From: Vibrio sp. HA2012 | Lineage (GTDB): Bacteria > Pseudomonadota > Gammaproteobacteria > Enterobacterales > Vibrionaceae | Direction: 5' to 3' | Length of the DNA stretch: 64,000 nucleotides | Assembly: GCF_002812955.1 (NCBI RefSeq) | Contig: NZ_PFXK01000001.1 | Location: 124,001 to 188,000 of the forward strand | Shown here: positions 32,591 through 43,111 of the stretch, in pieces | Position numbering within the stretch: the first letter of the stretch is position 1 | Layout: each line of letters starts with the position of its first letter | Translations under genes and position numbers: made by a program | The notes under the pieces: model-generated | The model's database searches: none | What the model was told of the DNA's origin: nothing | The model's input: the letters and a program-made list of their open reading frames with translations, nothing else

Positions 32591-34363
32591 ATGCGCACCC
32601 AGTATTGTGGTCATCTGAACAAAGCCCTTGCAGGGCAAACTGTTGAACTTTGTGGTTGGGTTAATCGCCGCCGTGACCTTGGGGGTCTTATCTTTATCGA
32701 TATGCGAGACCGGGAAGGCATTGTTCAGGTAGTTGTTGACCCGGATATGCAGGATGTGTTTGAAGTTGCCAACCATCTGCGTAACGAATTCTGTATCAGA
32801 CTGACAGGCGAAGTGCGTGAACGCCCAGAGAGCCAGATTAATAAAGATATGGCAACCGGTGAGGTTGAAGTGCTGGCGAGAGGGCTGGAGATCATCAACC
32901 GTTCGGATGTGCTGCCGCTGGACTTTAATCAGAATAACTCTGAAGAGCAGCGTCTGAAATACCGTTATCTGGATCTGCGTCGTCCGGAAATGAGTGACCG
33001 CATTAAGTTGCGTGCTAAGGCTTCCAGCTTTGTGCGCCGTTTTCTGGACAGTAATGATTTTCTGGATATTGAAACGCCGGTACTGACGAAAGCAACACCG
33101 GAAGGTGCACGTGATTATCTGGTTCCAAGCCGGGTACACAAAGGCAGTTTCTATGCTCTGCCTCAGTCTCCACAGCTGTTTAAGCAGCTTCTGATGATGT
33201 CAGGTTTTGACCGCTACTATCAGATCGTAAAATGTTTCCGTGATGAAGACCTGCGTGCAGACCGTCAGCCGGAGTTCACTCAGATCGACCTTGAAACTTC
33301 TTTTATGAGTGCCATTCAGGTGCGTGAAGTGACTGAGCGTATGATCCGTGAAATGTGGCAGGAACTGCTGAACGTGGATCTGGGCGAATTTCCGGTGATG
33401 CCGTTTGCCGAAGCTATCCGTCGTTTCGGCTCTGACAAGCCTGATCTGCGTAACCCGCTGGAGCTGGTGGACGTCGCGGATCTGGTAAAAGATGTGGATT
33501 TCAAGGTGTTTTCCGGACCGGCAAATGATGCGAAAGGTCGTGTTGCGGTTATCCGTGTTCCGGGCGGAGCGGTACTGACTCGTAAACAACTGGATGAGTA
33601 CGCTAAGTTTGTCGGTATTTACGGCGCGAAAGGTCTGGCATGGATGAAAGTGAATGACCGAGCGGCTGGTATGGAAGGTATTCAGTCTCCTGTGGCTAAG
33701 TTCCTTTCTGAAGACGTTGTTAACGCGATTCTTGAGCGTACAGAAGCGGATTCCGGTGACATTATTCTGTTTGGTGCAGATAAATCCAATGTGGTTGCAG
33801 AAGCAATGGGAGCATTGCGTCTGAAACTGGGTACTGACCTTGAGCTGACCGATACCTCTGCATGGGCTCCGTTGTGGGTTGTAGATTTCCCTATGTTTGA
33901 AGAGGACGATGAGGGTCATCTGCATGCAATGCACCATCCGTTTACATCTCCTCTGGGTATGACTCCGGAAGAGCTGAAAGCAAACCCTGCCGCGGCAAAT
34001 TCTGATGCATACGATATGGTAATTAACGGCTATGAAGTCGGTGGTGGTTCTGTGCGTATTCACAGTGGCGCTATGCAGTCTGCAGTGTTTGATATTCTGG
34101 GTATCGACGAGCAGGAGCAGCGCCTGAAATTTGGCTTCCTGTTGGATGCGCTGAAATACGGCACTCCACCGCATGCTGGACTGGCGTTTGGTCTGGATCG
34201 TCTGGTGATGCTGCTGTGCGGTACGGAAAACATTCGTGATGTTATTGCCTTCCCGAAAACAACAGCAGCAGCCTGTCTGCTGACTGATGCACCAAGCCCG
34301 GCCAATCCGGCGGCTCTTGAAGAGCTGGCAGTTGCTGTCACTGTAGTGAAAGAAGAAAAGTAA
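32591..34363 (+). CDS. aspS: Aspartyl-tRNA synthetase
   Basis: The start is ATG 32591 ([20 protein letters not shown]), matching family N-termini; GGGA lies 8-9 bases upstream. The frame is open to 32573. The 590-residue class IIb enzyme has an OB-fold anticodon domain (about 1-105), motif 2 [18 protein letters not shown] (about 217-234), the bacterial GAD insertion (about 290-420), and motif 3 [11 protein letters not shown] (about 530-540). It is divergent from cmoA. Confidence 0.97.
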   Translation: MRTQYCGHLNKALAGQTVELCGWVNRRRDLGGLIFIDMRDREGIVQVVVDPDMQDVFEVANHLRNEFCIRLTGEVRERPESQINKDMATGEVEVLARGLEIINRSDVLPLDFNQNNSEEQRLKYRYLDLRRPEMSDRIKLRAKASSFVRRFLDSNDFLDIETPVLTKATPEGARDYLVPSRVHKGSFYALPQSPQLFKQLLMMSGFDRYYQIVKCFRDEDLRADRQPEFTQIDLETSFMSAIQVREVTERMIREMWQELLNVDLGEFPVMPFAEAIRRFGSDKPDLRNPLELVDVADLVKDVDFKVFSGPANDAKGRVAVIRVPGGAVLTRKQLDEYAKFVGIYGAKGLAWMKVNDRAAGMEGIQSPVAKFLSEDVVNAILERTEADSGDIILFGADKSNVVAEAMGALRLKLGTDLELTDTSAWAPLWVVDFPMFEEDDEGHLHAMHHPFTSPLGMTPEELKANPAAANSDAYDMVINGYEVGGGSVRIHSGAMQSAVFDILGIDEQEQRLKFGFLLDALKYGTPPHAGLAFGLDRLVMLLCGTENIRDVIAFPKTTAAACLLTDAPSPANPAALEELAVAVTVVKEEK

Positions 34364-34375
34364 CTGACTGGCTAT

Positions 34376-34517
34376 AAGAGACCAGATATTAGATTGCGTC
34401 GTTGGCAGAAACTGTAAAAGTTTACCGCTAGTTAACACATAACAAGTGCAAAAGATAACTAGCGGTAAATATAACGAGCGGCAAAGTATAAATTATCTTG
34501 CTAGTTTCTGGTCTTTT
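34376..34517. repeat. Nested inverted repeats between aspS and ruvC
   Basis: The inner pair TTTACCGCTAGTTA (34421-34434) / TAACTAGCGGTAAA (34456-34469) is a perfect 14-bp inverted repeat with a 21-base loop. A degenerate direct copy, TAACGAGCGGCAAA, follows at 34472-34485 (12 of 14 identical). The outer pair AAGAGACCAGA (34376-34386) / TCTGGTCTTTT (34507-34517) differs at one position and extends imperfectly inward. The layout recalls a small MITE or an RNA element with long-range pairing. Confidence 0.75.
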
Positions 34518-34540
34518 GCCATTCTCTGTAGGGTTTTCTT

Positions 34541-35062
34541 ATGAGCATTATTCTCGGTATCGACCCCGGCTCGCGAATCACCGGCTATGGTGTTATCCGG
34601 CAGGAAGGTCGTCATCTGCATTATCTTGGCAGTGGCTGTATCCGTACCTCAGAAGAAGCCTTACCGGGACGGTTAAAACAGATCTACGCCGGAGTGACCG
34701 AGATCATTACTCAGTTTCAGCCGGATGCGTTTGCTATAGAACAGGTCTTTATGGCTAAAAATGCCGATTCGGCTCTGAAGCTGGGGCAGGCTCGCGGTAG
34801 TGCGATTGTCGCAGCAGTCAATGCTGATCTTCCCGTGTATGAATATGCAGCCAGATTAATTAAGCAGGCTGTTGTGGGAACCGGCGGTGCTGATAAGTCA
34901 CAGGTACAGCATATGGTGATGAATATGCTGAAACTTCCGGGCAAGCCTCAGGCCGATGCCGCTGATGCTTTGGGTGTGGCAATTTGTCATGCCAATACTA
35001 ATAAAACCCTGATTGCGCTCGCTGGTAAGGCTACCAGTGCACGTAAGGGGCGATACAGATAA
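34541..35062 (+). CDS. ruvC: Holliday junction endodeoxyribonuclease RuvC
   Basis: RuvC resolves Holliday junctions produced by RecA recombination, working with RuvAB. The 173-residue protein begins [19 protein letters not shown] with the catalytic Asp in GIDPGS (D7), has [23 protein letters not shown] (catalytic Glu, about residue 66), and [12 protein letters not shown] near 139-150 with the last acidic pair. It lies 92 bases before ruvA. Confidence 0.97.
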   Translation: MSIILGIDPGSRITGYGVIRQEGRHLHYLGSGCIRTSEEALPGRLKQIYAGVTEIITQFQPDAFAIEQVFMAKNADSALKLGQARGSAIVAAVNADLPVYEYAARLIKQAVVGTGGADKSQVQHMVMNMLKLPGKPQADAADALGVAICHANTNKTLIALAGKATSARKGRYR

Positions 35063-35154
35063 CCGTTCTTTTTACTGGATATCCATCCAGTTATTTATTA
35101 TCATTTTCTCCCATAACCCTATTTCTGTTAGTTTTTGAATAAAGGAATCTCCCT

Positions 35155-35775
35155 GTGATCGGACGTCTGCGCGGTATTTTGCTGGAAAAACAGCCTCCTG
35201 AAGTATTGATTGAAGTCGGAGGTATCGGCTATGAAGTTCAGATGCCGATGAGCTGTTTTTATGAACTGCCTGATGCGGGGCAGGAAGCGGTGGTCTATAC
35301 CCATTTTATTGTTCGGGAAGATGCGCAACTGCTGTATGGGTTTAATACGGTAAAAGAAAGGGCACTGTTTCGGGAAGTGATTAAGGCCAACGGCGTCGGC
35401 CCTAAACTCGGACTGGCTATTCTTTCTGGCATGACAGCGGCACAGTTTGTTTCTTGTGTTGAACGGGAGGATATCTCTACGCTGGTTAAATTGCCGGGTG
35501 TTGGTAAGAAAACGGCAGAGCGCCTGGTTGTTGAAATGAAAGATCGTCTGAAAGGCTGGGGAGACGGAGCTCTGTTTACTCCGGCCACTGATGCGGCTCC
35601 CATGGATATTGTTCCGGTTGCAGATTCGGCTCAGCAGGCACAGGAAGAAGCGGTCAGTGCTCTGGTGGTTCTGGGATATAAACCACAACAGGCATCTAAG
35701 GTCGTTTCTCAGGTTGCACAGCCGGGTATGAGCAGTGAAACTCTGATCCGGGATGCATTGAAATCCATGGTTTAA
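35155..35775 (+). CDS. ruvA: Holliday junction branch-migration protein RuvA
   Basis: RuvA binds four-way junctions as a tetramer and loads RuvB. The 206-residue protein starts with GTG (35155) after AAAGGAATCTCCCT, reads [20 protein letters not shown], has the two helix-hairpin-helix motifs ([17 protein letters not shown] near 78-94 and [18 protein letters not shown] near 107-124), and a C-terminal RuvB-binding domain ([20 protein letters not shown]). It is 21 bases before ruvB. Confidence 0.97.
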   Translation: MIGRLRGILLEKQPPEVLIEVGGIGYEVQMPMSCFYELPDAGQEAVVYTHFIVREDAQLLYGFNTVKERALFREVIKANGVGPKLGLAILSGMTAAQFVSCVEREDISTLVKLPGVGKKTAERLVVEMKDRLKGWGDGALFTPATDAAPMDIVPVADSAQQAQEEAVSALVVLGYKPQQASKVVSQVAQPGMSSETLIRDALKSMV

Positions 35776-35796
35776 CAGACAGGATAGACGTAAAAG

Positions 35797-36810
35797 ATGA
35801 TTGAAGCAGACCGTTTAATTGCACCGGATAATTCGGTTTATAAAGACGAAGAAGTTATCGACCGGGCGATCCGGCCTAAAAAACTCGCCGATTATCAGGG
35901 ACAGAACCCTGTTCGGGATCAAATGGAGATTTTCATCAAAGCGGCTCAAATGCGCAGTGAAGCTCTGGACCATTTGCTGATATTCGGTCCTCCGGGTTTG
36001 GGTAAAACCACATTGGCAAATATTGTCGCTAACGAAATGGAAGTCAATATCCGTACAACGTCTGGACCCGTTCTGGAAAAAGCCGGTGATCTGGCGGCGT
36101 TGCTGACGAATCTTGAAGAAAACGATGTCCTTTTTATTGACGAGATCCACCGTCTCAGCCCTATGGTGGAAGAGGTTTTGTATCCGGCTATGGAAGATTA
36201 CCAACTGGATATTATGATTGGTGAAGGCCCGGCTGCCCGTTCAATTAAAATTGATCTGCCACCTTTTACCCTGATTGGAGCGACCACAAGAGCCGGTTCT
36301 CTGACATCGCCATTGCGAGATCGATTCGGTATCGTGCAGCGACTGGAGTACTACAAGGTTGCCGACCTGCAGCATATCGTCCGGCGCAGTGCAGAATGTC
36401 TGAACCTGTCGATGGACAGTGAAGGGGCTCTGGAAGTCGCGAAGCGCGCCCGGGGTACACCACGGATAGCCAACCGTCTGTTAAGGCGGGTACGTGATTA
36501 TGCAGAGGTGAAAGGTAACGGACATATCTGTGTGGATATCGCAGATAAGGCACTGAATATGCTGGATGTTGATCATCTTGGCTTTGATTATATGGACCGA
36601 AAGTTGTTGCTGGCGATCATGGAAAAATTCTCCGGTGGTCCGGTCGGGCTGGATAATCTGGCCGCCGCTATCGGTGAAGAAAAAGACACCATTGAAGACG
36701 TTATCGAACCTTATCTGATCCAACAGGGATACCTGCAACGTACACCGAGAGGCCGGATTGCAACTGATAGAGCCTACCTGCATTTTGGCTTTGATACTGA
36801 TCGACTTTGA
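35797..36810 (+). CDS. ruvB: Holliday junction branch-migration ATPase RuvB
   Basis: RuvB is the AAA+ motor of branch migration. The 337-residue protein has Walker [14 protein letters not shown] (about 64-76), Walker [13 protein letters not shown] (about 112-123), sensor 1 [20 protein letters not shown] (about 160-179) and a winged-helix C-terminal domain with [13 protein letters not shown]. Length and motifs are standard. It is followed by a palindrome and then the cyd regulatory region. Confidence 0.97.
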   Translation: MIEADRLIAPDNSVYKDEEVIDRAIRPKKLADYQGQNPVRDQMEIFIKAAQMRSEALDHLLIFGPPGLGKTTLANIVANEMEVNIRTTSGPVLEKAGDLAALLTNLEENDVLFIDEIHRLSPMVEEVLYPAMEDYQLDIMIGEGPAARSIKIDLPPFTLIGATTRAGSLTSPLRDRFGIVQRLEYYKVADLQHIVRRSAECLNLSMDSEGALEVAKRARGTPRIANRLLRRVRDYAEVKGNGHICVDIADKALNMLDVDHLGFDYMDRKLLLAIMEKFSGGPVGLDNLAAAIGEEKDTIEDVIEPYLIQQGYLQRTPRGRIATDRAYLHFGFDTDRL

Positions 36811-36836
36811 CACTGATTCCGCTTTCTTATTTTGTT

Positions 36837-36854
36837 CCCGCACTCCTGTGCGGG
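36837..36854. repeat. Palindrome after ruvB
   Basis: CCCGCAC / GTGCGGG around TCCT, perfect over 7 bp; similar in form to the palindromes at 9584 and 21737. No T-run follows. The remaining 36855-37020 stretch shows no gene. Confidence 0.7.
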
Positions 36855-37026
36855 AGTACATCCCAGATACAACGTCATTCTGAGTGCAGATAGCACCACT
36901 ATAAATGTGGACAATTTCACACTTCTGTTAATCACTTCATTTTGTAATCTTTTGTTGGATATTCATGAAAACCATGAAGAAAGTGGGTTTTTATGCCTTG
37001 GTTTAGAATTAAATTACATGATATAA

Positions 37027-37090
37027 TTGATCTAAATCATTTATTGCTGCTATTTCGGGTGGGGTGAAGAATAAAGTTGACCCAAATCAA
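37027..37090 (+). promoter_or_regulatory. Two FNR-like boxes upstream of cydA
   Basis: TTGAT-CTAA-ATCAT at 37027-37040 and TTGAC-CCAA-ATCAA at 37077-37090 each match the FNR consensus TTGAT-N4-ATCAA at 9 of 10 positions. Their centres are exactly 50 bases apart. The cyd operon is known to be controlled by FNR and ArcA in relatives. The leader from here to cydA (37091-37307) is about 217 bases and otherwise featureless. Confidence 0.7.
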
Positions 37091-37307
37091 GGCGCTTGTT
37101 GAGTGGAAACACTTTGAAACATAGGGTTTTTACTATTAACATTAGTAGCAGCTTATTAGAGCAAATTTCACAATAAAATTAACCAGTACGGTACAAAATA
37201 ATAACATTGAGTAGAGTGGTTTATAATCAAGCTATATCACTGGAAAAACTTGTCTGTATTGAAGCAATAATTATCAGTGTCATTCAGCCGACACAAAAGG
37301 AGTTCTC

Positions 37308-38891
37308 ATGATTGACGTCGTTGATCTATCGCGGTTGCAGTTTGCGCTCACTGCGATGTATCACTTCCTGTTTGTTCCACTGACTCTGGGTATGGCATTT
37401 CTGCTTGCTACTATGGAGTCGTTATATGTATATACCGGTAAAGAAGTTTATAAGGACATGACCAAGTTCTGGGGTAAACTTTTTGGTATCAACTTTGCTC
37501 TTGGTGTGGCGACCGGCCTTACCATGGAGTTTCAGTTTGGTACAAACTGGTCGTACTATTCTCACTATGTAGGGGATATCTTCGGTGCGCCTCTGGCTAT
37601 CGAAGCATTGGTTGCCTTTTTCCTGGAATCCACTTTTGTCGGTTTATTCTTCTTTGGCTGGGATCGTTTATCTAAGAAGCAACACTTAACGGTTACCTGG
37701 CTGGTTGCTTTCGGTTCCAATTTCTCTGCATTATGGATTCTGGTCGCAAATGGCTGGATGCAGAACCCAGTCGGTTCTGAATTCAACTTTGAAAGCATGC
37801 GGATGGAGATGGTGAGTTTTGCTGAGCTGGTGCTCAACCCGGTAGCTCAGGTGAAATTTGTCCATACCGTAGCGGCAGGCTACACCACTGGTGCCATGTT
37901 TATCCTTGGGGTTAGTGCTTATTATCTGCTGAAAGGGCGCGATGTTGAATTTGCCAAGCGTTCATTTTCAGTTGCAGCGTCTTTTGGTCTGGTCGCGGTG
38001 ATTGCACTGATCATTGTGGGGGATGAATCTGGTTATGAGTTGGGTCATGTGCAGCCGGTGAAACTGGCGGCGATTGAAGCTGAATGGCATACCGAAGAGG
38101 CTCCGGCAGCATTTAATGTCATTGCTTTCCCTGATCAGGATAAAATGGAAAACCATTTTGCTATTCAGATCCCTTATGTCATGGGGCTTATTGCAACCCG
38201 TTCTACGGATAAGCAGGTGTTGGGTATCCATGATCTGAAAGAGCAGAACGAAGCGCGTATCCGTAACGGTATGTATGCTTATGCGTTGTTGGAAAAACTG
38301 CGCGCTGGTGAAAAATCGGCAGAAAATCTGGCGGCTTTTGATGAGGTAAAAGGCGATCTGGGCTATGGTCTGCTCCTGAAACGTTATACCGATAAAGTTG
38401 TTGATGCCAGTGAAGAGCAGATTAAAGCCGCTGCTGATGATTCCATTCCAACGGTATGGCCTTTGTTCTGGGCATTCCGCATTATGGTCGGTCTTGGCTG
38501 TGCCATGCTGTTAATTTTTGGTGCCGGATTCTATTATTCCGTAAAACGTAAAGTCATCGATAAAACCTGGGTACTAAAAGCCGCTATTATTGGTATTCCT
38601 ATGCCATGGCTTGGTGTTGAAATGGGCTGGTTCGTTGCAGAATATGGCCGTCAGCCATGGGCGGTTGGTGATATTCTTCCTGTCAATGTCGCCGCTTCTG
38701 CACTTTCTTCTGCAGAATTATGGCTGTCACTTGCCGCTATTATGATTCTTTATACTCTGTTCCTGATTGCGGAAGTTTTCCTGATGGTGAAATTTGCGCG
38801 TAAGGGACCAAGCAGTCTGAAAACAGGCCGTTATCACTATGAACAACTTGATTCTGGTGAAAACAAAGTTAGCCGCCAAGTAGAAGTTTAA
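37308..38891 (+). CDS. cydA: Cytochrome bd ubiquinol oxidase subunit I
   Basis: CydA carries hemes b558, b595 and d and the quinol site of the high-affinity terminal oxidase in the inner membrane. The 527-residue protein has [20 protein letters not shown] (heme-ligand His near 19), [14 protein letters not shown] (listed in-sequence as [14 protein letters not shown]), a long Q-loop (about 240-390) and [19 protein letters not shown]. About nine transmembrane helices. AAGGAG lies 6 bases before ATG. First gene of cydABX. Confidence 0.97.
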   Translation: MIDVVDLSRLQFALTAMYHFLFVPLTLGMAFLLATMESLYVYTGKEVYKDMTKFWGKLFGINFALGVATGLTMEFQFGTNWSYYSHYVGDIFGAPLAIEALVAFFLESTFVGLFFFGWDRLSKKQHLTVTWLVAFGSNFSALWILVANGWMQNPVGSEFNFESMRMEMVSFAELVLNPVAQVKFVHTVAAGYTTGAMFILGVSAYYLLKGRDVEFAKRSFSVAASFGLVAVIALIIVGDESGYELGHVQPVKLAAIEAEWHTEEAPAAFNVIAFPDQDKMENHFAIQIPYVMGLIATRSTDKQVLGIHDLKEQNEARIRNGMYAYALLEKLRAGEKSAENLAAFDEVKGDLGYGLLLKRYTDKVVDASEEQIKAAADDSIPTVWPLFWAFRIMVGLGCAMLLIFGAGFYYSVKRKVIDKTWVLKAAIIGIPMPWLGVEMGWFVAEYGRQPWAVGDILPVNVAASALSSAELWLSLAAIMILYTLFLIAEVFLMVKFARKGPSSLKTGRYHYEQLDSGENKVSRQVEV

Positions 38892-38907
38892 GCAGGGAGA
38901 ATGAATA

Positions 38908-40044
38908 ATGTTTGATTACGAAATCTTGCGATTTATTTGGTGGGTATTGGTTGGCGTCCTGCTGATTGGATTCACCGTGACCGATGGCTTTGACATGGGG
39001 GTTGGTGCTTTGCTCCCGGTTATCGGAAAAACCGACAGCGAACGTCGGGTTATGATCAACTCTATTGCTCCGCATTGGGACGGCAATCAGGTTTGGCTGA
39101 TCACCGCCGGTGGTGCTCTGTTTGCAGCATGGCCTTTGGTCTATGCGGTTTCTTTCTCTGGTTTTTATCTGGCGATGATCGTGACACTGGCTGCTTTGTG
39201 GCTGCGTCCTATTGGTCTGGATTACCGCTCAAAAATCGAAGATACCAAATGGCGTAATATGTGGGATATCGCTATCTCCATTAGTGGTTTTGTTCCACCG
39301 ATTATCTTTGGTGTAGCGTTTGGTAACCTGATTCAGGGCGTGCCTTTTACGCTGAACGAATTTGTTATGGCACGCTATGAGGGGTCGTTCTTCGGTCTGC
39401 TGAATCCATTTGGTCTGCTGTGTGGTGTGATTAGCCTGCTGATGTTCCTGTTGCAGGGATCGGCGTGGCTTCAGATGAAAACAACCGATGATGTCTATAC
39501 CCGTTCAATGGGGGTAAGTCAGCTTACTTCTGCACTGATTATCGTTCTGTTTATTGCTGCCGGTTTCTGGGTAAGTGGTATGGATGGATATGTAATAAAA
39601 AGCAGCATTGATACCATGGCTGCTTCTAATCCCTTGAATAAAGAGGTGGTTCGTGAAGCCGGTGCATGGATGGCAAATTTTGAGAAATATCCGCTGTTGT
39701 GGCTGGCTCCGCTATTAAGTGTGCTGATGCCTCTGGTTGCTATTTTTGCCACCCGCAAAGAGAACGGCGGACTGGCTTTCCTTGCAGCCAGCCTGACCAA
39801 CGCAGGTATCATTCTGACGGCGGGCTTTACCATGTTCCCGTTTGTTATGCCGTCCAGCCTGATGCCAGGTGTCAGTCTGACGATGTGGGATTCCACATCC
39901 AGTGAGCTGACACTGCAGATTATGACTATTATTGCGGCTGTTTTTGTGCCGATTATTCTTGCGTATACCATCTGGGCCTACACCAAAATGTTTGGTCGCC
40001 TGGATGCTAAGTTTATCGAAGAGAACAAGAATTCACTCTATTAA
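38908..40044 (+). CDS. cydB: Cytochrome bd ubiquinol oxidase subunit II
   Basis: This is the 378-residue second subunit, structurally related to CydA and needed for heme incorporation. It has FIWWVLVGVLLIGFTVTDGFD at the N-terminus, the conserved FDMGVGALLPVIGKTD, APHWDGNQVWLITAGGALFAAWP, and a C-terminal LAYTIWAYTKMFG. Some eight transmembrane segments. It is 16 bases after cydA and followed by cydX after 14 bases. Confidence 0.97.
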   Translation: MFDYEILRFIWWVLVGVLLIGFTVTDGFDMGVGALLPVIGKTDSERRVMINSIAPHWDGNQVWLITAGGALFAAWPLVYAVSFSGFYLAMIVTLAALWLRPIGLDYRSKIEDTKWRNMWDIAISISGFVPPIIFGVAFGNLIQGVPFTLNEFVMARYEGSFFGLLNPFGLLCGVISLLMFLLQGSAWLQMKTTDDVYTRSMGVSQLTSALIIVLFIAAGFWVSGMDGYVIKSSIDTMAASNPLNKEVVREAGAWMANFEKYPLLWLAPLLSVLMPLVAIFATRKENGGLAFLAASLTNAGIILTAGFTMFPFVMPSSLMPGVSLTMWDSTSSELTLQIMTIIAAVFVPIILAYTIWAYTKMFGRLDAKFIEENKNSLY

Positions 40045-40058
40045 AAGGAGCAACAAAT

Positions 40059-40148
40059 ATGTGGTATTTCATTTGGGTTTTTGGTGTGTTTGCTGCTTCC
40101 GGGTTTGCTATCTATAACACGTTGAAACTTGAGAAAGCAGACAAATAA
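40059..40148 (+). CDS. cydX: Cytochrome bd small subunit CydX
   Basis: This 29-residue ORF, MWYFIWVFGVFAASGFAIYN plus a charged tail, is a single transmembrane helix starting with the MWYF signature of CydX, which stabilises the heme environment of CydAB. AAGGAG precedes the ATG by 8 bases. It is shorter than E. coli CydX (37 residues). A ybgE gene, often found next, is absent; a terminator follows directly. Confidence 0.95.
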   Translation: MWYFIWVFGVFAASGFAIYNTLKLEKADK

Positions 40149-40173
40149 TCGACGTTTATGTTTCGCTTATAGT

Positions 40174-40206
40174 AAAAGGGGGGCCTGTATTCAGGCCCCC
40201 TTTTTA
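40174..40206 (+). terminator. Terminator of the cyd operon
   Basis: GGGGGGCCTG / CAGGCCCCC stem with a TATT loop, preceded by AAAA and followed by TTTTT. Confidence 0.95.
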
Positions 40207-40412
40207 GTTTGTCTGTTCTCTTCTGTTTATTAACTGTGCAAATCAGATGACGTACTTATGAGAGAGCTTCAAATTTCTTAACTTATTTCAAAAAAAGTTA
40301 GCTCTTTTCGTACTAATGCCATATTCATGGGGTATAGTAGCGTACTGATATTTATAAATTTGACAGCCCGTAAGACTTTAGGGTCTGGCGGCAGCTTAAC
40401 GAGGTAACCATT

Positions 40413-40838
40413 TTGCAGCACCAACCAGCTTCACCATTTCAATGGCCTGTTACTGTTTACTATGAGGACACGGATGCTGGCGGTGTGGTTTACCACTCTA
40501 ATTATCTGAAGTTTTTTGAGAGAGCCAGAACGGAACTACTGCGTGCCGGAGGTGTCTCCCAACAAAGCCTTCTGGAAGACGATATCGGTTTTGTTGTCAG
40601 CCATATGGATATTGATTTTATTCGTGGTGCAAGGCTTGACGACCAGTTATCAGTATTCACATCGGTTTGTGACCTAAAAAAGGCTTCGTTGGTATTTTGT
40701 CAGGAAATGGTTAATCCTGACGGAAAGGTATTGTGCCGGGCTAAGGTTAAGGTAGCATGCATAAGCAGTGCAAAGATGAAGCCTAAAGCGATGCCGGTTT
40801 GCGTATTTGATGCGTTAATGAAATATTGTGATAAATAA
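40413..40838 (+). CDS. ybgC: Acyl-CoA thioesterase of the tol-pal operon
   Basis: The 141-residue hotdog-fold thioesterase has TVYYEDTDAGGVVYHSNYLKFFERARTE, with the catalytic Asp in EDTDAGG (about residue 21). It hydrolyses short or acyl-ACP thioesters and is the customary first gene of the tol-pal cluster. The start appears to be TTG at 40413: GAGG sits 8 bases upstream, and the next ATG would delete the catalytic region. About 60 bases separate it from tolQ. Confidence 0.92.
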   Translation: MQHQPASPFQWPVTVYYEDTDAGGVVYHSNYLKFFERARTELLRAGGVSQQSLLEDDIGFVVSHMDIDFIRGARLDDQLSVFTSVCDLKKASLVFCQEMVNPDGKVLCRAKVKVACISSAKMKPKAMPVCVFDALMKYCDK

Positions 40839-40898
40839 TGTGTGTTAATCTGGCGGCGAAGGCCAGATTGATTATCTGAATGAGTGATCCGGAGTTAA

Positions 40899-41591
40899 TT
40901 GAAAGTGACAGCAGAGATTTCAATCATCGATCTTTTTTTGCAGGCAGGTTTTTTGGTCAAGATTGTCATGCTGACCCTGTTAGGAATGTCTATTGCCTCC
41001 TGGGCAATCATTATTAAACGCAGCAAGGCACTGTCAGCTTCGATTCATGAGCAGGATAAATTTGAAGATGAGTTCTGGTCAACACAGGATCTCTCTCAGC
41101 TTTATCAGAAAGTCAAAGTACGTAAAGATGAAATTACCGGGTCTGAAGAGGTTTTTTACAGTGGCTTTACAGAATTTGCCCGTTTGCGCCGTACGAGCGG
41201 TTCTTCCAATGTGTCTGTTATGGAAGGCACCGGCAGAGCCATGCGGGTTGCGGTAGCAAGAGAAGTCGATAGCCTTGAAACCAGCTTACCTTTTCTGGCA
41301 ACAGTCGGTTCGATCAGCCCGTATATCGGTCTTTTTGGTACGGTATGGGGGATCATGAATGCCTTTATCGCTCTTGGGGAAGTGAAGCAGGCCACATTGT
41401 CTATGGTCGCTCCGGGAATTGCCGAAGCACTGGTGGCAACCGCAATGGGGCTATTTGCTGCTATTCCGGCAGTGATGGCTTATAACCGTCTGAGCAGCCG
41501 GGTCAGTAAGCTGGAACATGCTTATGCTACTTTCTCGGAAGAGTTTTACAGTATCCTTCACCGTCAGGCTATGAGTGAGAAGGACGCATAA
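40899..41591 (+). CDS. tolQ: Tol-Pal system inner-membrane protein TolQ
   Basis: TolQ, with TolR, forms the proton-driven motor that energises TolA. The 230-residue protein has three transmembrane helices (about 14-36, 134-156 and 170-190), with the MotA/ExbB family block [22 protein letters not shown] and [24 protein letters not shown]. The frame begins at TTG 40899; a GTG at 40905 is an alternative with better spacing from GGAG (40891-40894). Followed by tolR after 2 bases. Confidence 0.96.
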   Translation: MKVTAEISIIDLFLQAGFLVKIVMLTLLGMSIASWAIIIKRSKALSASIHEQDKFEDEFWSTQDLSQLYQKVKVRKDEITGSEEVFYSGFTEFARLRRTSGSSNVSVMEGTGRAMRVAVAREVDSLETSLPFLATVGSISPYIGLFGTVWGIMNAFIALGEVKQATLSMVAPGIAEALVATAMGLFAAIPAVMAYNRLSSRVSKLEHAYATFSEEFYSILHRQAMSEKDA

Positions 41592-41593
41592 TC

Positions 41594-42043
41594 ATGGCGG
41601 GCTATCAACCCAAGAAAAGAAAGTTGACTGCTGAGATCAACGTTGTTCCTTACATTGATGTGATGCTGGTATTGCTGATTATCTTTATGGTGACTTCACC
41701 GTTTGTGACTCAGGGGGTCGAGGTTGAGCTGCCTTCTGCCTCGGCAGCGAAAACAGCGTCAGATCTCGCTGGTCACAGTGATGCCAGCTTTATCATTGTT
41801 GAGATTGACCGTGATGGGAATCTTGGGCTCAGTGTCAATGATGAACCTGTTGTCAGAGGGCTGTCACTGCAGGATGTCATTATCCGGGTAAAGGCGGAGC
41901 TGACACTGGCACCGGATTCTCCTGTGGCGGTTGGCGGTGATGCTGCAACGCCTTATGCAGAAGTGGTGTTGATATTGGATGAATTGAACCGGGCCGGTAT
42001 TGAGAAAGTCGGCCTGTTGACCGAAATCAGGGAACAGTCTTAG
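41594..42043 (+). CDS. tolR: Tol-Pal system protein TolR
   Basis: The 149-residue ExbD/TolR family protein has one transmembrane helix (about 20-42) with the essential Asp in VVPYIDVMLVLLIIFMVTSP (about residue 24) and a periplasmic domain. It works with TolQ to couple proton flow to TolA movement at the division septum. It is packed between tolQ and tolA with 2- and 6-base gaps. Confidence 0.96.
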   Translation: MAGYQPKKRKLTAEINVVPYIDVMLVLLIIFMVTSPFVTQGVEVELPSASAAKTASDLAGHSDASFIIVEIDRDGNLGLSVNDEPVVRGLSLQDVIIRVKAELTLAPDSPVAVGGDAATPYAEVVLILDELNRAGIEKVGLLTEIREQS

Positions 42044-42049
42044 CCGTAA

Positions 42050-43084
42050 ATGAAAAAAGACAATTATACATCTGCCATCGTCATATCCGTAATACTGCAT
42101 TTGGTATTAGTGGCTGCTTTGATTTGGGGAACCGATTTTTCTCTGTCAGAACCCAAGCCGATGGGAAGTATGGTGCAGGCTGTCGTTATTGATCCTCAAC
42201 TGATACAGCAGCAGGCGCAGGAAATCCGTCAGCAGCGGGAGGCCGCTTCCAGAGCGGAGCAGGAACGCCTCGAAAAATTGCGTAAGCAGAGTGAGCAACT
42301 GGAACAGAACCGCAGAACAGCAGAAGAGCAGGTTCGTAAATTGAAAGAAGAAAAGGCCAGAGCAGAAAAAGCAGCCCGGGAAGCAGAAAAACAGCAGCAG
42401 CTTGAGCAGGAACGGGTACGCAAAGAACAGGAAAAGCTTCGTCGGGAGAAAGAACTGGCCGTTAAAGCCGAAGCTGAGCGGAAGAAAAAGCAAGCGGATT
42501 TAGAGAGAATAGAGCAAGAGCGACAGGCCAAACAGGCGGCGATTGAAAAAGCAGAACAAGAGCGTCTGGCGAGAGAGAAAGCGGCTCAGGAAGCTAAAGT
42601 TGCAGCGGAGAAAGCCGAGCAACGACGTTTAGCCGAAGAAAAAGCGGCAAAAGAAGCGCAAGAAAAAGCACGTAAAGAAAAGCAGCGCTTAGAGCAGCTT
42701 GAAAGAGAACGCAAAGAGCAGGAAGCGGCACTGGGTGATATCTTTGCCGGGCTGGAGACAGAATCGGCACAAAACTCAGTCGCTAAACAGAAGCATATCG
42801 CTTCAGAAACAGATCGTTATGGTGCAATTTATAAGCAACTGATCACGCAGAATCTTCTGGTGGAGGACTCTTTCAGGGGAAAGTCGTGTAAGGTGAGCCT
42901 GCGACTATTGCCAACAGGTTCCGGTGCCATCCTTCGGGATGTGACCGCCAAGGAAGGGGACAGCCGTTTATGCGCAGCGACGAAACGGGCGGTAGCTCAG
43001 GTCAGCTCTTTTCCTCTGCCTTCGGACCCGGATGTAGTTGCTGAGGTGAAAGATATTATTTTAACGGTTACCCCTGAGTTGTAA
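42050..43084 (+). CDS. tolA: Cell envelope integrity protein TolA
   Basis: TolA links the inner-membrane TolQR motor to Pal and TolB. The 344-residue product has an N-terminal transmembrane helix (about 8-30), a long coiled-coil domain II (about 48-230) rich in Ala, Glu, Lys, Arg and Gln, and a C-terminal domain III (about 245-344) with YGAIYKQLITQNL, GKSCKVSLRLLPTGSG and a Cys pair. The helical rod accounts for the strongly biased composition of the DNA here. Confidence 0.95.
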   Translation: MKKDNYTSAIVISVILHLVLVAALIWGTDFSLSEPKPMGSMVQAVVIDPQLIQQQAQEIRQQREAASRAEQERLEKLRKQSEQLEQNRRTAEEQVRKLKEEKARAEKAAREAEKQQQLEQERVRKEQEKLRREKELAVKAEAERKKKQADLERIEQERQAKQAAIEKAEQERLAREKAAQEAKVAAEKAEQRRLAEEKAAKEAQEKARKEKQRLEQLERERKEQEAALGDIFAGLETESAQNSVAKQKHIASETDRYGAIYKQLITQNLLVEDSFRGKSCKVSLRLLPTGSGAILRDVTAKEGDSRLCAATKRAVAQVSSFPLPSDPDVVAEVKDIILTVTPEL

Positions 43085-43111
43085 GAAAGGTAAGGAAATA
43101 AGGAAACAGCT

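Noticed and set aside
42146..42531. Leucine/phenylalanine- and serine-rich leftward frames in tolA
   Set aside because: They are antisense artefacts of the repetitive Ala/Glu/Lys coiled-coil codons.
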